Shown piece after piece: positions 1 through 13,900 of a stretch of DNA of 64,000 nucleotides (its first letter is position 1; every line of letters begins with the position of its first letter). This DNA is from Daphnia pulex (lineage: Eukaryota > Arthropoda > Branchiopoda > Diplostraca > Daphniidae), in assembly GCF_021134715.1 (NCBI RefSeq), contig NC_060025.1:682001-746000 (forward strand), given 5' to 3'. Made by a program: the position numbers and the translations under genes. The notes beneath the pieces were generated by a model that was not told where the DNA came from, ran no database searches, and was given only the letters and a program-made list of their open reading frames with translations.

Positions 1-2811
1 CAACGTTCAATTGAAAACAGGAGCGCGGAATTAACTACTACTCAATTATTGACATGTACAAGGAAGTGGCTGGCAATTCAGTCTGCACGTTATTGTGTGC
101 ACTGCACTGTGCACAACTCGAAATAGGATCTGCTGCAGCCCATTTATTGATCTTGTTGGTTTGTCTGATGTAAAGACAGCAGGGCAGCAATACAACCAAA
201 AAATGTTTTGGGGGGTTTTGCTTATATTTTCTTTGGCTCTGGTATATAGGAGCGCAAGTTAAATGGAAATTGAGTCCTTTTGTATAATGGAATTGCTTCG
301 ATGGTTTGATGATGAAACTATCACGGGACGAGAGGTCGTTGGTGGTTCTCCTAATGGCAGTGGCTGTTTCAACAGATCATTCTTGGAAATGCCTTTAACG
401 AGGTTCATAATAAGCGGGAAACTGCGATGATGGAAACTGAATTTTCAAAAAAAATAAAATAAAAAAAATCTTTTTCCGTTTAAAGAATGTTGACATCGTG
501 AACACCACCAACAACAAAGACAACACCCAAACCAGAAAGCGCCCCACATAGTACAGCGCAAAGCAGTTCTCTGCAGTGACTCTGTGATGTAACTCTGATC
601 TTTTTGGGGTCGTCTGGCCGAGACAATAATAATGGCAACGACACACAGAATGTAGTTTTTCTCCTATGGTTTTCTGTCCTATTTATTTATTTTCTTCTTC
701 TTCTTTTTACGTGTTCTTGTATATACTGTAAGACCGGGTCTTTTCTTTCTTTCTCATCGAGTGCGGCTCGACTGCGGTGTGATGTCAATGGTCGCTAATG
801 CTCCTAGTCGTTAATCACTAGGCGCTCGACTCTCTTAGATTTCTCCCCTTACTCTCGTCTGGGCTCATGTTAACGCCATCCAGAGGGTTGTCAACCAAAA
901 TGTCGCTACTTTTTCTTTCTCTTCTTCTGCGGCGCCTCTCCATATAGTCACGCGACCATTGGGAACTCACTCCGCCACCGACTCACACACACGCATCACA
1001 AACGCGCAACAAATAAAACATCAACAACCGGATTCTTAATGACGAACACAACTAAACAGAAACAGAAAAAATGGAATCTATTATATGCAGCAGCTGAAGC
1101 AGTCAAGGTTTTCTGGCAGTTCAAATAAAAGGAAGAAGAGTTTCCTTATTGTAGAAATGGCTCGATGCGCAAAATGAATAGCAATTGCAGAATATGTTGT
1201 ATAATCAAATGTAATCAAAGAATTGCAAAGCCTCGCAACAGAGAGAAAAGATGAGAAAAGGCGAAGGAAATAAATCAAACTGGTTTCGTCTAGTGGGTTG
1301 CGACTCCCGTTCCGTTTGTCCGGATCTAATTGGAAGGCCGTGTCGGTTGCGGGAGAAGTCGGGAGTCGGGTGGGAGGAGAGATCGCCCAGTCGGAAAGCC
1401 AAAAAAAGAAAATGGAAAAAAGAAAATGAGAAAAAAACGGCGGGACGAGACAATCTAAAGACGTCAGTCAGCATCAAAGAACATCTGCGTTATATATTGG
1501 TCTACTGCTGATGCTGTGCGTTATGCGCCGCCCAGTTCTTTTCTCCATCTCCACGTCGTCGTCTCTTTTCTTTTTCACCAACAATTTTTTGTGTTTCCAC
1601 CCGAATCTTTTGCCGCGTTCCTCTTGTTTCGTTCATCATATCGCATTTCTCTTTCTTCCATTTTCTCTTCGTCTTGTCTCTTGTCAGATTTCCTCCAGCA
1701 GAAGAAACGCCCAGGTTCCTCTCGCCCACCAATCCCGCACCAAACCCTGCACCTCAAAAAAGATGTTGTACCTAGCACATCAGCACAGAGGATCGCTAAT
1801 CACGTTCTTATAACTCATCAGAGCTCCTCTGTCTGCTGCTCAAGACCGGCCCAATTCTTCCCCCTTCCAGTCTATTGAGGAGTTTGTTGTCAGACGTCGT
1901 CGTCGCCGGGCGTTGGGAGAAACGAAATGATAAACCCGTACGTGGGCCGGTCCCTTTTCTCTTCGCCTCGAAAAGTAAATGGAGTCGAATAAATGAAAGA
2001 AACAAACGCGTTCGGAGAGAAAAAGAAGAAGAAGAAGATGAAGAAAGACGTCAAAATAAAAACGTGAACATCCATCATCGCCAGCGCCTCCTCCTCCTAT
2101 ACGCCAGCGCGTACAAATAAACGCGTCTGCCTCGTTCGCTGCTGCTATACTCCCGCCGTCGTCTTTCCCGTTTCTGTTTGGCGTTTTGTTTGTAATTTCC
2201 TCTTTTTCTCTTGACGAATATAAAAGTTGGACGAATACCATCAGACTTTTCCAACAACAACAACAACAGCAATAAGCAACAACGAATTTAAAGATGACGC
2301 ATCAGCTGATGGGAGAAAAACCGTTTTGAATTTGATGGATTGTTTTCAGGAAACTGCTATAAGATGATCCCAATGAACTCACAGAAATTGAATGCTTAAA
2401 AGATTTTAGGCTTATAATAAACCGCATAAAATAAAAAAGATAATTAAATCAGTTGAACAAAAAGGAACGGCGGTCTAATTCTGTTGTCGGTTGCGTGCGC
2501 GGTGCTGTCACAGTCACGCGGTTCATTTCAACTTGAAATTAATGTGCTGCGCGTCTTCTACACAAGTTGCCTATACAAGATGATTGTAGACTCCAGCCAT
2601 ACAGGAGCACTGCTGCTGGAGAGAGAAAAAAAGATGAGGGCGAGTCTCTCTAGCTAAAGATATCAGCGACAGCCGAGTGGAGTCGTGCATTATTCGTTTC
2701 ATTTCTCCCGTCGTCAGACAGCAAAGGCGCGTCTATAGTGGTCTGTCCGCCCAGTGATATTGAACTCATACTTCTTTCCTGCCTTCTTTCCTTCCTTCCT
2801 TGTCTCCTTGG

Positions 2812-2832
2812 CGTTCTCTCTCTCTCTCTCTT
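2812..2832. repeat. (CT)n microsatellite
   Basis: A run of about ten TC/CT dinucleotides inside a longer pyrimidine-rich stretch of the plus strand. On the other strand it is a GAGA tract. Confidence 0.7.
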
Positions 2833-5800
2833 AGCTATCGCCCAGGCTCCTTCTTTTCCCTCCTTCCGTCCCCCAAGTCGCTCCTGATTCTTGTTGGCGT
2901 CTCTCGATCCGCCTTTCGGTGCGGATGCAGAAGTCGATTGCGGTGGAGAAACAAAATATAAGATGGTCGACGGACTCGAAACGAAAAATATCAAAGGGCG
3001 ACAGATGCGCGTCCATTGCTGCTGCGGTGAGAGGCGAACGTGTTGTGGCGTCTTCATTTTTCTTTTCATTCTGAGCTCACGACCGGTGACGTGTGCCCGT
3101 TGTGGAGGTATCCTAGAAGCGCCACTCTCTCCTAGGAATTGCCATTAAAAACAGATAGGACAGCCAGCGGGACTCATCACTAACCGCCCCAACGACCCCC
3201 TATATGCATTCTCACCCCCCGAAAGATGAGCATCTCCTTTCAGATGTGGTGGCATCTTCTTTTTCTTTTAACCGCATGCGCATTTGCCACTAGAATTCTT
3301 TCCCCACAATTGGATAACCATCGACTCCCTCCTGTTCGGTAGAAGGAAACAAACAGACGGACAATATGTGACGGCACGAGCCATTTGCTGGGCTTCAACG
3401 TCGGGTGTATCCCAGCATACAGTTGCAAAGCCACTTAAACTTACATACGGTCGCTGTCCTTTTCTTTGAAAAATAGTAGCCTAGATGCACAGCAACAAAT
3501 AAACCAAAAAAGACGCACCTCTCCAAGTGTTTTGCGTGGACCATTCGTCACCTTGACGGATCGTACAAAGGCCATTGGTTTTTCCCATGGGGTGATTGCA
3601 CGACACGTTTCGTGTTCCATATTTTTCTTAGATGGACGACCATGTTTTTGATTTTGTTGCTCTTGTTGTGTTGCCCCTTCACGTCTATTTTGCCTATGTG
3701 AATCCTCGACGGTTCATTATTAACCAGAAAATGTTTTTTCTCGGTTGAAAAGTTGTTGTCGAGTCTTTCTCCCCTTTTAGGTTGTCCAGACAAACTGCTG
3801 TCAGGTAACAACCAACCAGTCAAAATAAAAAAGTTATTTGTTAATTCACTCCCGTCTTGGGATGTCATAGATATCGGTAGTACCAACTTTAGATTTCTAG
3901 ATACTTTTGTATTGTGACGTAAGATAGTCCGCATAGTAAGAGTAGAGAGAATAGAAACTTTGATTTGATCTGCCTGTTATTGCTAGAGCGAAACCAACTG
4001 CTGGACCAATACACTTGGCATTTCCTACTTCACCACACAGCACGGACCAAAGAGAAATGGATAACGACAACTGACGTTTGATGCGACGTTTCATCTTTGA
4101 TGTGGGTCTTGTATTGGGGGCGAATGTCGGTATAGTAGCGGCGATGATTGTCCTTCAATCTGAATAATATTAGACACGGAATTCATTTTAAAATTTCGAT
4201 CAATGACATTTAAAAAATATTGTTGCAGTGTCTAGTGCGCAATTCGATTCTTTTTGGAACGCGGATATGTTGGTTTCCATTGCGCCGAAAGCCGCCGCCG
4301 GTTGATGGCGGACAACAGATCGAGGAGAGATCCATCATGCCAATAATGGCGTCATTGTCAGAACGTTTGACGTGGATTGGATTTTGGCGAACCCACCCGA
4401 CCTGTCGTGCTGATGGGCGGATCGATTCAATGGGCCATTCATTTAAGATGATCGGTCTTATTTTTCTGGGCACAATAATAAGTGCACATCAAACAGGAAC
4501 TCTACAACCCTCCGATCCTTTCTCATTCCTTCGCTCACAAGCGAAATGGATTCCACAAAGAAATCTCTACCCAAATATTTCTGAATGAGATTTTGGATCA
4601 GGAATAAGAACATCTTAACGAACTGCCAGTCATATACAACGAACTGCCAACTCATATACACGTACAATTATTTTAAATCAAAACCCCCCTTTTCGCACCT
4701 TATCGTCATACTCATGGCTGAAAATCAACATCTTTCAATGCCCGAGTAAATATTTTAATGTGGCGGGGTATAACAAATACTTTGTTGCCTGGAACCCACA
4801 ACAAAGTCTATATTTAAAAAAGATTCAAAATTCCCCGACATTAGGACTGCTGCATTTATTCCATTCCGCTTTTTGTTATTCCTTTTTCTTTCGCTTCAAT
4901 GTTCAAGATGCACAAGACTTTATTCGACTTTATTCCTGCATCGTATTCAGAATTCAGATAGTCTAGCCTTGTATTGATATTTCTTTTTTCCCGTAATAGA
5001 ATAGTAGATTCAATTCAACGTCCATGTGTGTTTTGTGTATGGATAATACAGTCGGCGCTCATCCATATCTCGGTCGCTTGTCTGATGGTGTCATAGACTC
5101 GGTGGTGGTGGTCCCACCTACATCCCTCCGCCATATGTGTATACGTTGGATGAGGCTATGGCAGCAGCACGCGCATCGGGCAGAGGAGGAAGGGGGAGGG
5201 GGGGGGGGGCTATCGGTACGACGTAATAGATTGGCCATCCATCAGTCGGCTGCCAAGCTGACTGCCACCTTCTCGATCGCTCTCTTCTCACATTCATCGG
5301 GTCCCTTTCTCAATCTCGCCCGGGCGGCCGGCCTCTCGTCTCTCCGCTTTTCTCTTTGCCTGTCGCTCGCCGCCGCTGCTGTTCACTCCTCACTCCGCCG
5401 TCCATTCTATTAGGCGATCCCATTCTCACTCATCCCAGCAGCCAGCAACTCTCCTGTGAACACAGCGGAGCAGAACAGAGGCGAGAGGAGAAATAACAGC
5501 GTAGGCGCGGCGGACGACAATAATTGCTTCTCGCTGTACAATTCAACACATCGCTCTTTCGTGATGGGCAACGAAACGATCGGGATCGTGACAAACATCG
5601 TCGTCCAATACTGCCACAGAAGAAAATAAGAAGTAGGGAATAAGGATAGACTAAGGTATATACGGCGCAGTATGTCCAGGATAGGACAGAAAGGATTGAA
5701 TCCGTTACGCTGGCGCTTCTCTTCACATCACAAGGAGACGAGCGAGTGATTCGTGCTGTTTGACGTATATATAACTCTATTACGACTCTGATGTTGGCGA

Positions 5801-7962
5801 CTGTATATAAATGGCAAACATCAGCTGAGGGATGAAAGTGAAAGTGTCGATGGAGCGCTTATAGTTTTCACGATTGTAAATTAGCTGCAGTCTTTTATTA
5901 ACTCGTCTCTCTTATATCTCCATTCTTAACTCTTTATTTTCTTATAGAAATTTGACATCAGTAGACTAACGCATAAGCAGCAAATGATTTGTAAAATATT
6001 TTGATTTTTGCGCAACTTTTTGGTGATAAGATCAACCGAATAATTTTTTATTGGGCATGAAAAAACCGAGAAAAATATTAGACTTTGGCATGTCCTTATT
6101 CTTGTTCTACCCCGTTTGCTTCTTTGCTATTTATTCATTTATTTTTATTCTCTCGAATGACACGTGTACGAGGCGATTAAGGGCCGTATTGATAGATGAA
6201 CAACTGCTGGATGGGAGAGGCAAAGGTCTTCTTCTTCTTGTTTGCATCGCCCAACTGCTTCATCGCTCCTCCTAATCACGAACATGTCCTTTGGTGATCT
6301 ACACATGTTCTTCGCCATCCTGTCCTCATTTCGGCTTCACTCCGATGCATTTTCTAATACACAAACATCACATTACATCCAGTGATACACTATACTGATG
6401 TATGGCCGGAAAACAAGTCCACAACAAACCAAACTGCTCGGCTATAAATAGAACAACATCGGTCCTTATTGGCTTATTGATTATCTTATTGCCTTGGTGT
6501 TTGCATATCGATGGACCAAATTGACCTCAGTTGGGTCGTAGGTTCTAGAAGGGACAACTGGGACAAACATTTGAGCTGCAGCCGATTGCTGACGCCATGC
6601 TGAAATAACTGAAATTCAATTATGTTTTCACATTTGCCAGCGGAAATGCAGCACTTATTGGCCGAGATTTCTTCTGTTTTTTGTTTATGATAGTCAGTGC
6701 ATATAGAGTTGGATATTGCTTGTCCTGTCCAGTGAAGTCGCACTGGCAAAATGAGGGACGGATTCTATTTTCAGCTTTTGGGATGTGAGAGGTCAATGTC
6801 GGCGGCCAACCGTTATCGACTCACGCGATGATAAATGACTTGAAAGGGACAGCAAAGAAACGGCCACTGTAAAGTTAGTCGATGGCAATTCAGCAGTAGC
6901 GTCGCCAGCGGATGGAAATACAAGGGCTGGGCCATTTTGGTCAGGGCAAAGGATCTGATGTATATAGTACAATGCCATTTTATTCGCTTCATCGACGACG
7001 ATGGACTTTTTCTACTCTGGCGTCTCTCCATCATTTTCTTCGTTGGGCAGAACAACGGCTGACTGATCGACGACTATGGACGATGAAACTTTGTTGCGAG
7101 TTCCGCTGAGGTTTTTTATTTATAACAATAATAATATGACGTAGAAAATAGTTGGGCTATTGTACGAATAGAGAAAAATGACACGCTACAAGTTTTTCTA
7201 AAAATAAATAAATGAAAGCGCATCCAGAAGTGAAGCCGGTTGATGAGAAATGGATCGAATAATCTATTATATCTCCAGCGCACAATAAGAATAGTTCTGT
7301 TATATAACACATAAAAAAAACTTATGTGATAAGGCCGCACTAACGTTGCTATAATATATGAGTGATTACTCGGTTTTCCATGAAATTAATTTAATTTTGG
7401 CCTTTGGCCCGCGAAACATGATTATTTTATTTTTAATCTCATAGTCTGATTTCATGCCAACTAGAAATAATTTTTTATGTGTTGAAGAAGAAAAAGTCAA
7501 CGGAGTAAAGAGAAATTTTATCTAGCAATATTGAAAGAGCAGTCGGTCATTGTGGAAGAATTGTCCAGTAATTTCGGTCGAAAGTAAAGGATATTTGGAT
7601 GTTATGGTACAGTACAAAAATTAAGGTTATATATACTAGCCTAGTTGTCGCGTATCTGATTGTGTAATGCACACACTGCTGGACTCACCCCTGGATATAA
7701 ATACGTGTTGGCACAGGAGAAGGAAATCTCTTTGAAAGTTATCAAAGTTCCACGAATACAAAAGAGAAGCAGACAGAAGGAAGGGGATCGGGGGACGATA
7801 GCGCACACACACACAAAAACGAAAGGAAAAAAAAAGTCATCACGGACATTCTTTTTTTGTGCTGTGTGCGACTGTCGCTGCTGATCGGATTCATCGAGTC
7901 GGATCGAAAATAAGGGACGAGGAAAACAGACACACACAAAAAAGGAGGAAAAAAGAAACTCT

Positions 7963-7981
7963 GCAGCAGCAGCAGCAGCGA
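7963..7981. repeat. (CAG)n trinucleotide repeat
   Basis: Five to six CAG units in a row, followed by CGACAG. It does not lie in a convincing reading frame. Confidence 0.7.
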
Positions 7982-10900
7982 CAGCCCAGCAGTCTCAGCT
8001 CTCGTCTCTCAATGAAACACAATCCATCACTAATCGCCTCGCGCTTGTCATCACTGCGGTATAGTCTGCGGCTGATGCATAGAGAGAAAGCCGTACCGTC
8101 CTATGTAACACTGCTGCTCCCATCTACGCCATTCACGAGACCATTGTGCTCTAGCAATATCTGTTTTTTTTTATTCGTGGATATTATATTATGATTGTGA
8201 TTATTATTATTCCTTTTCCGCAACGATGATCAGCAGTAGTCGCTCAAAAAATCCTGCCTCTACAACAAAAGATGCGGCTCTATTCTGTCCCTCATCTGCT
8301 CCTCCCGACGCCACCCGACGCCTCATCCCAACAGCCGACGCCCAAATAATCATTGGGAAAGAAGAAAAGGGGAAAATGAAAAGACTCGACTTGATACACA
8401 TCATAACGGCACGAGAGTATATAAATATTTCAATGGAGCTATAGCGCACTATATAGCCCAGCACAAGAGTTGGTTCTTGTATAACAGAAGGCAATCGTCT
8501 CCTATCCGTCCCGACGATTATCATAAAGCGCCGGCAGTTCTTCAAGTTGTTGCGCTGGTTGCGCGTGTTTGGCAACATCTTTCGACGACGATAAGCCGCA
8601 CGAGCAATAAAACATGTTGCAAACAGTGTGTCCTACTATATAGATCCACACTCTAGCAGATGAAAAGGGGCCCGCCCACTGTGTTCCATTCAAGTTGACG
8701 AAAGATCAAGACCATCAGCACAGCAGCGACACCAATATAATAAAGGCGGTCGACCCTGTTCGTCTTCATATTTGTAAGGACTGCCTATAAGCTTAGAGCA
8801 TACAACTCTTTTTCACCTTCTCTTTTTCTTGGCTTTTTTTCATAATAACTGCTGCCAGATCGGTATAGTAGGTGTTATATGCGTTTCCCCGGCTACAGGC
8901 TTTTGACCGCGTTGTTGTCACTGCAACAAACAAACGCCGAGACCACGACATTCTTACAGCTGTAGCTCAATATTGATTTGGGAAAGTCAAAGGGGATACT
9001 TTCATTTCGGATACTTATGTAACCAGTGTTTCTCAATATTTCCATGGATGGATGCGATGGAGATGTGGGATTAGGGTGCACGGATTATTATTGTACCAGC
9101 AATAGCGAGAGGTAGACCCGATTGAAAGTGGACGGCTTTATATAGAATATTGGTGTCTGTCCAAATTTATAATATAGCAGGACTATTTTCTATTTTATTA
9201 TTTTATTATCGCGTATTATTATTGATAACCTTTTAATTAAAACGCCAAATGCGATTTTCGTCAAAGAAGAACTTTGGCGAATTCTTCGCACTTGGTATCC
9301 ATTTCTTCTACCATGAGAAAAAGAGAACTGGTTTGGTGAGGGCCAAGTATTTGGCATTTGGTTGCCAACCGTTTGCTGGGCGACGACGGATGGAAAGTGC
9401 GGACGGACCGATGATGTCAGAACCCGCAGCCGAGAAGACGACGGAAAGATGAGAAAAGCGACGCCAAAAGGAAAAATGGGCCGGCAATATTATCGTCTCG
9501 GGGGAAATCAACCGACAGTCCTGCATTATAGCCAAAAGTTATCTCATATCTTTTTCTTCTCTTTCTTATTCTTTTAGCCGTGTCGCTCCTGTTTTCTCTC
9601 CATCTCAATCAGCACAAGAAAGAGGAGGATATGAATGTTGGAACAAATAGCGTCAAGGATCCACGCCTGGAACAAAAGATTGGAGCAAAAGTTGGAACTG
9701 AAATGAATCATTCTTAGCTTTCCTCAATCGAAATGTTGGAACAATTTTTAGAGCAACTACATCGATAGAACGGAGGATCGCTCCTATTTACTTTCCAGGA
9801 GGCGAATAATATCGCCGATGAGGTACAAAGTCCTCGACTATGAAGAAGAGAATATGGCGGATTATTATTCTTCATTCCCAATTCAAATTTCCCCCTTCTC
9901 TCCATTCAGCTCAGAGCTTAGCCCCCCGGTTTATTGTACACGGTGCGCAACTTATACAAGTACACACACATTTGGGTGTTCACAACAGTCACCCCCAGAG
10001 ATCCGCCCATCACCCCCCTCCCAGCTGGGCCCCTCTGACCCTGCGCCGTGTGATGCTGATGGATATCCTAACTACCACTTGTCGCAGGCAAAACAAATGT
10101 TGATGGCGTTTTTCCCTTTGATAGTTTGTGCCTTATTCAAGATCGGCTATTCTCTCCTGTGTCGTCAGGTGATGATGACAACATGTAATTACAAAGTCGC
10201 ACAATTGCGCCATATTGCACAGTAATACCGGACCTCTTTTAGTCCGTTGATTACATTGTAATTATTTCTTCACCCCATGAGTTCACTGGTGACAATTAAT
10301 TATTGCACTGCCGGTTGTATAAGATGACGTATGATCAAGGACACCTTGCAACTTGACTGATAAATATTTTTTGTCAGTCTGAAAGTGAGAGAATTCTCAT
10401 CAATTAATTTATAAAACTAAAATAAAAAAAATCAATTTCCCCAAATTGATTTTTAATTCGCCCCGGTGTAGTATCGCCACTGGTCCAACAACCACAGAAC
10501 GATGCGGATGCGCAGGATCAAAAGTCAGTTAAAAAGTTTAACAATAAAAAGAAATATCAAAGCCAGGTAGGCCTAAAGCTAACGCAAACCACAAGGTTTA
10601 TGTACATTTTATTGGAATAGGGTCAGAATAGGGTGGAGGGTATCGGGTCCATTGTCACATTTTAAGACTTCAACACCAGAGTAGAGGAGAGGGGGCTCGT
10701 TACGAAATTCTCAGGTCTTTTTTGGGGGTGCTCGTCGTCATATAAATAATATTCTTTGCATCCGACAAAGTTTTATTTATGTCGTCGTTTCTTCTTCTCC
10801 TAACATTTGGACGAACGAACGAAAGAAAAGGAATAAAAGAAATAAAAAAATGGACGCATCGTCGACTGAAGAAGAAAAGAAGTTGATGGCGAGAAATGAA

Positions 10901-13900
10901 AAAGAGTTGGAGGCATCGGCATCAGCAGCAGCAACCGGTTGATGGCGACGAGGAATGCGGCGCTCTCTCTCTTTATTCTTCTTCTTATTCCTTTTGTTAT
11001 TGTCACCTTCACGGTGCGCGTATGTAATAAAGTAAGGCTGGGCCATTGCTGCGTCTGTTGATGCTTTTCATAATCAGCAGCGGCCACTGCAGCAACTCGT
11101 CCTTCCCAAAAAAACACTCGCCCATTTCTCTACGTTTTTCCTTCTCTCCATTCGCCCGGATCTTTTATTCCGTTTCTCTTTCTTCATCTTCTTTTTCTTT
11201 TTCTTGTCTATTTACGAGCGCAGAAGTTTGTTGTAGCCGCTGCTGCTGTTATACTCCCCCCAGCACATGTGACAGAGAGAAGAAGAAGAAAGGCGAATCA
11301 AAAAAGGTAAAAATAAAAATTTAAAAAAAGGACAAGTCAGAATAAGCGGAATAAATATAATCGCCATCAAAAGATGAAATGAGAAAGGCAGTGGCTCGTA
11401 AACGGCCCACTGTCGACTCTCTCGAGAGAGTCCGCCTTTCCCATCGCATCATCACACGACTGCTGGGCCATTCTGCTGTGCAGGATTGTCCTTTTACTGT
11501 AATGTCTCAGGTGCCAACCCTGGGCGGATCTTTTTCCCTTCGTGCGTCACAGCGTTCAGGCGACCGACGGTGACAATAACGTCCAGCACCCGAATCGTTT
11601 TTTCTCTCTTTCTTATTTCTAGTTTCTTTGTATCATAGACGCAAGCACCTACATTTACAACAACCTGTCCAGCAGCAGCAGCAGCCACATTTTTTGTTTA
11701 CGACAAGAAGCCACGAGAAAGAAAAACGCCGCGTCTATTTATTTCTCTTGTTGTCAACTCGATTTCTCTCTCTCTGTGTGTGATGCCTGGCTGAATAAGT
11801 ACCTTGGGTTGGATGTCTAATCCAGCAGAGAAAAGATGGTCAGATGGACAATAACAAGAAGCTCCTTCTTCTTCTTCTTCTTCCTCTTCTTTCATTGTTG
11901 GTGTCGCCGTTGTGTGAAAAGAATCGAAATAAAACGCGCGGCAGCAAAGTCAAATCTCCGGTGAGTTACACCCAGGAGCAATCTGCTTTTTACGGGCGAC
12001 ACCTGATGGTTGGACGGAGCTGGAGCTATTGTATACACAATCATGTGAATAAGTAGCAGGAAGTCGCGATGATCTTCTGAGTCACCCAATAACAAATAAT
12101 GGTGTGAGGGCTAAAAAAGAGTTGGTTGCGTAATGAGATAAAGGAGGGACCAAGTAAGGGACCAAACTGTGAAACAAATCAAGGAGCAGCAAGTGATGCC
12201 AGTAGAAGGACGACTTCTCTAAATGCGTGTGACAGGACAATGCCACTGCTGGGTGAACTATAGACGCGGCTGCATCGGTGCAGAGATTTTTTCCACCTTC
12301 TTCTTCTTCCTTTTTGTCGTTTCATATTTTCCCCTTTTCAACTTTGTTCACCTTCATCATCACTAAGGTGACACGGTCAAACAAGTGTGGAATCTCCGGG
12401 CGGTCTCCCTTGTACGGTACCTGATATCCCCCCTCCATTGCCCACCCGCTTGAGTGCTTTATACCCATTCAAAATTATAAACGGTATGAACGAATAATAC
12501 AAACTGAATTGAAATTATAAATCTAATATTTTTTTGGTGTTGTAATTTCATTGGAATCTGTTGGAATCCACGCATCGATTATTTCCAACGGCGTTTATCA
12601 ATGCAATTCCGTTCCTCTCAGTGCATTGCGTCATAAATTAAAAGCCATAAAAATGGTGAACGTCGACTTGTTGGAAATTCCATCCAATCGCTGACACTTG
12701 AAAATGAGAGAGACGACAGAATAGCAGCGAAGAAACGGAGCGTGACCGATGGCCATTGGTTGGCACGGCGGAGAGAGAGGCGGTGGGTGATGATAATGAA
12801 GTGGAATTTCGTTCAAGGCTCAGACGGGCGAAAAATAAGACAACGAACGATGACATTCTCCGCCGAAATAACGAATAACACGCGGCCATCTGTCGCAAAC
12901 CCCAGCAGAGCCACCACACAAATAACCCGCCACCATAATAGCCCGTGGAGTGTCAATGCGACACAACCCACCTGGTGGTGGCCGACTAGCGTGCGGGAGC
13001 GAAGATCCGACTGTTCAGAGGACAAAGGCGATAGAAGAGAAAACGACGGGAGGAATTGTGTAAGTCCCGCCGACCGAAGGACAACAGCGGCCGCCTCGAA
13101 TCTGAAATGCGACGAGAAAGAAATCGAAAGAAAAAGAAGCGGAGACGGTGAAAATATGGCGATAGTTTACAAAAGAGCAAAAGACGAACGCTCGTTATGG
13201 CCGTATACAAACCTCCGACTGCTTTATTGGCCTCGTATAAACCATCGCGGCCACTGGGGCTGCCCGTCCAGGCGTCCAGGACCCTGGCACAGAAAACGAT
13301 ACACACAAAAACCCCTCAAATGAATTGTGTACACCTCCAAGTTCCAGTGTGAAAGCAAAGAAGAGCTAAGTCTATGTGGCTTTTTAACTTATATTCCTTT
13401 TTGGCTTTCAATGTCCTTGTTATACACAAATTATAAATTATTCCCTCTTATTTAGGGGGAAAAAGCCAAAAAGGGGTTCGATTATTAATGGTTCTAATTT
13501 ATATCGATTCTTAAGCTAATTAGAATAGTTGTATGTCGTCTGCTCTCATTGTGTTACAGGTTCGAAAAAGCATTGAAGGGGGAAAGACCATCCATTCCAA
13601 TTTTCCATTTCTCCTTCATGGAAAAAGAGACAAAGATCACAATAAACAAAATGGAATGACAGTTTTTGGAAACGTACGTGGCTGCACGAGAAATAAAACC
13701 TGCAACAAATAAAATTACAAGGATGTGATCGCCGTGTGAATTCAGTGTCGTGGATGCTCTCTACTCCATACTTTTGGCGGGTAAATAAAACTAAGAATGC
13801 AAGTGATTATGCTCAAACAGGAGAGTTCAATCTGTTACAAATTTGTGAAGCATTTATCAGGTGCAATATATTATGTTACAAGACCTAGCATTTATCATGT

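Noticed and set aside
12742..13323. 193-codon open frame
   Set aside because: It begins at GTG, not ATG, has no domain I recognise, and its composition matches the surrounding non-coding DNA.
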